Shown here one piece after another: positions 59,611 through 64,000 of a DNA stretch of 64,000 bases. The notes beneath the pieces were generated by a model. The model saw only the letters and a list, made by a program, of their open reading frames with translations. It searched no databases and had not been told where the DNA came from. Source of the DNA: Ichthyophthirius multifiliis. Lineage: Eukaryota; Ciliophora; Oligohymenophorea; Hymenostomatida. The translations under genes and the position numbers were made by a program. The stretch covers positions 1 to 64,000 of the forward strand of contig NW_004086449.1 of the NCBI RefSeq assembly GCF_000220395.1, in the 5' to 3' direction. Numbering within the stretch: position 1 is the stretch's first letter; every line of letters begins with the position of its first letter.

Positions 59611-62600
59611 TCATTCGTTTTCTTCTAATTTTTCTTCTTCTTTATTAATAGTATCCCCTTTTTAAAATTAATTAAATAATAAAAAAAATATACATATAAT
59701 TTTTTATTTTTTTAAAAATAATACAATTTAATTTTTAATCATTTTCAATAATTTTCATATTATTTCCATCTGTTAATTCATCAAAAAACAATTCATATTT
59801 ATTATTTTCTAAAGGATTATCAATATTAAAATTATTCTTAAAATTAGTAAATCCAGCAGGAGGAAAAACAGGATCTATAGCAATTCTGAAAGTATTTTCA
59901 ATCATTTCTGGAATAATTTTAGAAAGCAATGGAGAGCAAATATCCAAAGCAGGATTTGTATTAATTTCAATAAGCCAAACATTAAATTATTAATCAACCA
60001 TAAAATCCAATCCATAAATTTCTAAAGTATTTTCTTTTCTAAAAGGATCAATCTTTGCATATACAGCATTTAAAGTATCTTTAGCTATATTCTTTTTATA
60101 TATTAGAATTTTTGTATTTAAAAATAAAAAAAACTACTTTCATTTAAGGCAAAATGTTATAATAAAAATCTTTATTTGGATAATTTTACTAAATATATTT
60201 ATTCATATCACAATAACTAACTTTATTCCCGATTTCATATTTTCCATAAGTATCATCTTTATTCTAAATAGCATCATTAGTTAAATGTATATTTTTATCT
60301 AATAAAAAATATATATAAATATTAATAAAAATATATATGAAATAAATATATTAATATAAAAAATATAAAAATAAAAAAAATATTTATATATATATAGATA
60401 TAAATATATATTATATTGTATATTTATATATATATATATTAATATTTATATATATATTTTTTTTATTTACTAAAATTTTTAACTGTAAATTCTTATGAAG
60501 AAGTTCTTACATATCCTTCTTGATACCAATATGCTTTTAGATTTCCATTAAAAGTAGTTAATAAATAATAACATCTTATATCGAATTTTCTTTTTTAATA
60601 AAGTAATGGATTTTCTATATATTTTTATATAATATATGTTTTCCTTATCCCACTAATTGCATGTGTTTCCTTAGAATCTATAATTAATTGAATTGAATAA
60701 ATATCATTTAGTACTTTGATACCACAACCTCTATTCGTAATTTCTCCAGGTTTAATAATCCAAATATTTGGTTAATTTTTTTTTTATTATTCTTAGAAGT
60801 ATTCTTTAAATTTAATATATTCGCTATCTTCTTTACCTTCTTAAATATGAAAAGTTAAAGGTAAATACTAAAAGACATTTTTTCCTATAGATTAGTAATA
60901 AGATCTCATATTATAAAAAAGTGCTTTTTTATTTGTTAAATGAAAATTATCCTCTAAATGATTATGCATTTTTAGTAAATGAGGGAAATTATTTATTTTT
61001 ATATTTTTTTCAAAAGATTAAATTGTATTCATAGTTAAAGCTTGAGAATCGAATTTGTTTTTTTTCTATTCGAAAAAATATTATTTATTTTCTAAAAAAT
61101 ATTCTGATTTAAAAGTTTACTTAAATTATGTTATTTTTCATTATATTATATTAAATTCTCGTTATTTTTTATTATATTTTCATTATTTTTTATTGAATTA
61201 TCATTACATTATACTTAATCTTTATTATTTTCTATTAAATTTTCTTTATAATTTATTTCATTTTCATTATATTTTATTGAATTTTTACTATTTTTTATTG
61301 TTTCTCCATTATTTAATTAATCGAGAAATTTCTAACTTCTTAATTAAGTCCATAGAATATTAATTATAGAATCCTCCTTTTAATCAGTTAAAGTCCACCA
61401 AGTTCTTTTTTTAAAAATCATTCTAATTAATTGTGAATTATTTCCTTTTCCAACATAAGCCTTATATAAAGGATAGTTTTTATCACTAGGGGCTTCTACA
61501 AAAATACTATTCTAAAATGCAATTGATGAAATAAAATCTTTGTAAGCACTTATTTTTATAGCAAATTAAATTTGTTTATCAAGTTTACTTAAAGAAGAAG
61601 TATCATAATAAATAGGATAGCTAATGCCTAAATTTTCTAAAGGATTATTAAATAATTTAGAACGTTTTATTTAAAATTATAAACGGGCAGGTTAAGGGTG
61701 TTTCTTTAATTATTTATTATCTTATTATTATTATTTTATATTTGTTAATGTTTCGATAGTATTATTTTTATAAGTTTTGGATTTTTCATTAATTTCATAT
61801 TACATTTTTTATTTATTTTATTTTTGTTGAAGCTAAAATAATTATAAAATATCAAAGTTTTAGGGATTTTTTAGTATTTACTTAGGTTATATGCATAATT
61901 GTATTTTTTGGGTATTTTCATCAATAATTTATTATTATATTTAATCTTTCAATTATTTTTAAATAGAAGATTCATGATTAAATGTAGATTCATGTTCTTA
62001 GTCTTTATCTTTGTATAATAATAGTTTTATATTTTAAATTTTTTTATTTATTTAATAATCAAAATATGATTATTAATTAGAGAAACCTATTATAAATAAA
62101 ATAAAATAAATTAATAGTAAAAAATATATAAATATTAAAAATATATAAATTTATTTAATATTTTTATATATATTTTTTATAAATATATTTTAATATATTT
62201 ATAAATATAATTTTTGTTATATTTATTACAATCGTTAAAAACTCTCTGCTTTTCTTTAAAATATTATTATAAATATTAAAAATGATTTTATGGTTCTTCT
62301 TCAGTTTATATTTTATTATTGTAATTTTTATTATTATTATTTTTACATAACTATATTGATTTATTAATTTATGAATCTTTAAAAAAAAAATATTATTATT
62401 TATGCTTTCATTTTTATAATATTTTTTTTTAATTTAAATTACCTATTTTTTTATTGATATCTTATTATTTTTATTTATTATTATCTCTAAATTATTAATT
62501 TTTATAAGAATTTATTTTATAAGAATAAAATTAATTATCGAAATTTTATTATTTTTTATTTTACTCTTAAACATCTATAAAGAATTTATTATTTTATAGT

Positions 62601-62671
62601 TTTTTATTTAAAATTGGAATATTGCTTTTACGCTAATTTTAATAAAAATTTTTGTTTTAAATGTCGCTCAT
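59611..62671 (-). CDS. Tubulin tyrosine ligase-like (TTLL) enzyme
   Basis: ATG 62671 (MSDIQNKNFYQNQRKSNIPI). A Gln/Asn-rich N-terminal region of ~200 residues spans three small exons. The TTL fold begins near 61650: LENLGISYPIYYDTSSLSKL, FISSIAFQNSIFVEAPSDKN, RTWWTLTDQKED. A long Asn/Glu repeat insert follows (…NSIKNNENIIKNNENLI…, about 61160-61320). The ATP-grasp core has NIWIIKPGEITNRGCGIKVL, YIIQKYIENPLLYQKRKFDI, RCYYLLTTFNGNLKAYWYQE GYVRTS, KNIHLTNDAIQ and FMVDQQFNVWLIEINTNPAL DICSPLL. All nucleotide and Mg2+ ligands (K, FDIR, HLTN, EIN) are present. The last exon adds an acidic tail to TGA 59611. It should ligate Glu, Gly or Tyr to tubulin tails in cilia; the amino acid cannot be told from sequence. 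One frame slip at the T8 run of 61058-61065. Confidence 0.85.
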
Positions 62672-62967
62672 TTTATTTTTATATTAATTGGTTTATAAAT
62701 ATATATATTTTTTTTTTTATGTAAATTTTTTAACAAATATTTTTTTTAATTACTAAAAAAAAAAAAAAAAAATAAAATATTTATATCAATTTTATTTTTT
62801 TGTATTAAATAAAATAATAAAATATATTTTAATTACTAACTAAAAATATTTTATATATATATAAAAAAAAAAAAAACATTTCAAATTTTACATTTTTTTT
62901 AAAAAAAAATAATTATTAAAAAATCATATAAACGAATATATACAATAAAATCAATATTATAAAAATA

Positions 62968-63006
<39 letters not shown>

Positions 63007-63164
63007 TACATTTTTTTTTTTTAATAATTTAAATTATATACTAAAAATATAAAAATCTAATATTTTACTTTATATATAATACTTTTATTTTATTTTTTTC
63101 TTTAAAACTATTATTATTTTATTACTAAAATACTTAAAATATAAATATAAAAAAAAGATTCTTA
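62672..63164. other. AT-rich intergenic stretch
   Basis: Holds a (TA)n run at 62971-63001 and A/T homopolymers. It lies between two minus-strand genes and includes the TTLL promoter. No coding signal. Confidence 0.6.
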
Positions 63165-64000
63165 TCAAAATTCTCCAAAAACAATTTCTTATTAATACTC
63201 ATTATCATTATTATATCCATTTCTAAATTTCATTTTCAAATACTCTCCAACTTCATGTAATTTCATCTAATCATCATAAAAATTACTGAAAGGGTTTTCA
63301 CTAACCCCCGTATCAATAACCCACCAACTATTATCTATACCCTAAAAATCCAAAATCATTCTAAAATTAGCAGTATACCAGCTATCCCATTTATCTGGAA
63401 TATGATTAACTCCTCCAACATTAATAGTTCTCTTATTCCCTTAGCCAATATAACTTCTTTCAAAAATAAACCACAATAAACTTTAAGAAAACGGTTTATG
63501 ATCAAATCTATGATTATGTACATTTCCCCAATTCCATTTTTTAAAATCATTTCCTTATTTTTGCTTTAAATAACCAATTGCCTTATCAAATGAAAAAATA
63601 AAGTTTTTTATACAATCTCCCTCTAAATTAAATTCTTTTACTATACAGTAGGATTTTAAATATTTTCCTTCTTATAGATTTTAATGCATTTTAAGAATTT
63701 CTTAGATATAAAAATGGTCAAACATTAAACTCATATTAATAATTATTCGTGTTTCCTCTTTTTCTGTTAATTCATTTATAAATGTCCTTAAAGAAAAATG
63801 CTCCCAAGTTTAAAATATACCAGCCGCTATACTTTCTTTTGTAACAAAACAGTCCCAATTTTCTATTTCTGTAATATATTTTAAATACTCTTCATATTTT
63901 TCTTAGTTTAGGTAAGTAAGGCCTTTTATTTTAAATATTTCGGTTAATGGTTTTACTATTTTACAAGCATATATATCATAAACATCTTATTGGAAATTTT
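63165..64000 (-). CDS. Penicillin-amidase-family Ntn hydrolase (C-terminal part, truncated by window edge)
   Basis: An open minus-strand frame enters at 64000 and ends at TGA 63165, about 278 residues with no break. It contains ENWDCFVTKESIAAGIFQTW EHFSL, then FKKWNWGNVHNHRFDHKPFS, matching the family's 'W.wG..h...f.Hp', then NVGGVNHIPDKWDSWYTANF RMILDFQ and WWVIDTGVSENPFSNFYDDQ, matching '…y(R)miiDl…….G.Sg.p.S.hY.dQ', and a final helix. These are the distal part of the β-chain. The autocatalytic Ser and the α-chain lie beyond the window, so activity cannot be judged. The family cleaves amide bonds of acylated substrates (penicillins, acyl-homoserine lactones, N-acyl amino acids) and is mainly bacterial; ciliate copies may stem from ancient transfer. 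Confidence 0.85.

Noticed and set aside
1700-61100. Programmed ribosomal frameshifting as the cause of the slips
   Set aside because: The slips are not at a shared slippery motif followed by a stop as in Euplotes, and one fimbrin paralogue keeps the frame at each place where the other loses it; indel error is simpler.
1-64000. tRNA, rRNA, snRNA or CRISPR arrays
   Set aside because: Structured RNA genes would stand out as G/C-richer islands; none was seen outside coding exons, and no spaced direct repeats exist.
1-64000. Telomeric repeats or chromosome-end structure
   Set aside because: No CCCCAA/GGGGTT-type runs at either edge; both edges cut through genes, so the window is internal.

Overview
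This window looks like macronuclear DNA of an oligohymenophorean ciliate, most like Ichthyophthirius or Tetrahymena. By eye it is roughly 85% A+T. Every recognisable gene reads through in-frame TAA and TAG at positions where glutamine fits, and ends only at TGA. Introns are short, AT-rich and GT..AG (about 30 to 100 nt, a few longer). No tRNA, rRNA, CRISPR array, transposase or telomeric repeat was seen. With TGA as the only stop in such AT-rich DNA, open frames of about 100 codons arise by chance, so genes were accepted on protein content, splice structure or family motifs rather than length.

Layout. 1-783 (+) is the 3' end of a multi-pass membrane protein and 1209-3220 (+) a coiled-coil protein. 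3393-13.6 kb is a minus-strand block: a pinin-like splicing protein, a 238-aa protein with a conserved C-terminal domain, a poorly resolved gene (6.3-8.3 kb), a probable mitochondrial protein, a Wntless/TMEM181-like membrane protein and DLST (E2 of 2-oxoglutarate dehydrogenase). 14.9-21.7 kb (+) holds a 780-aa cysteine-rich GPI-type surface protein, a coiled-coil protein with an internal tandem duplication, and a BI-1/TMBIM protein. 22.5-28.8 kb has an unknown gene, an EF-hand-like protein, a membrane-tethered nitroreductase and a polytopic membrane protein. 29.7-32.9 kb is a SET methyltransferase of the Rubisco-LSMT/SETD3 type. 35.1-39.9 kb is a large modular protein.

40.1-43.5 kb carries two tandem fimbrin genes, followed by an RBR ubiquitin ligase, an unknown protein, a NEK-type kinase, a kelch protein with a possible pseudokinase N-terminus, COX10, SAP18, three small or uncertain genes around RpiB, a TTLL tubulin-modifying enzyme and the 3' part of a penicillin-amidase-family gene that runs off the right edge.

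The genes form no operon-like pathway. Themes are ciliate housekeeping (mitochondrial DLST and COX10), cytoskeleton (fimbrin, TTLL, NEK), RNA processing and chromatin (pinin, SAP18, SET) and cell surface (Cys-rich protein). A repeated technical theme is single-base frame slips inside well-conserved genes, usually at or beside short homopolymers. These look more like sequencing or assembly indels than biology, but they decide whether several genes are intact.
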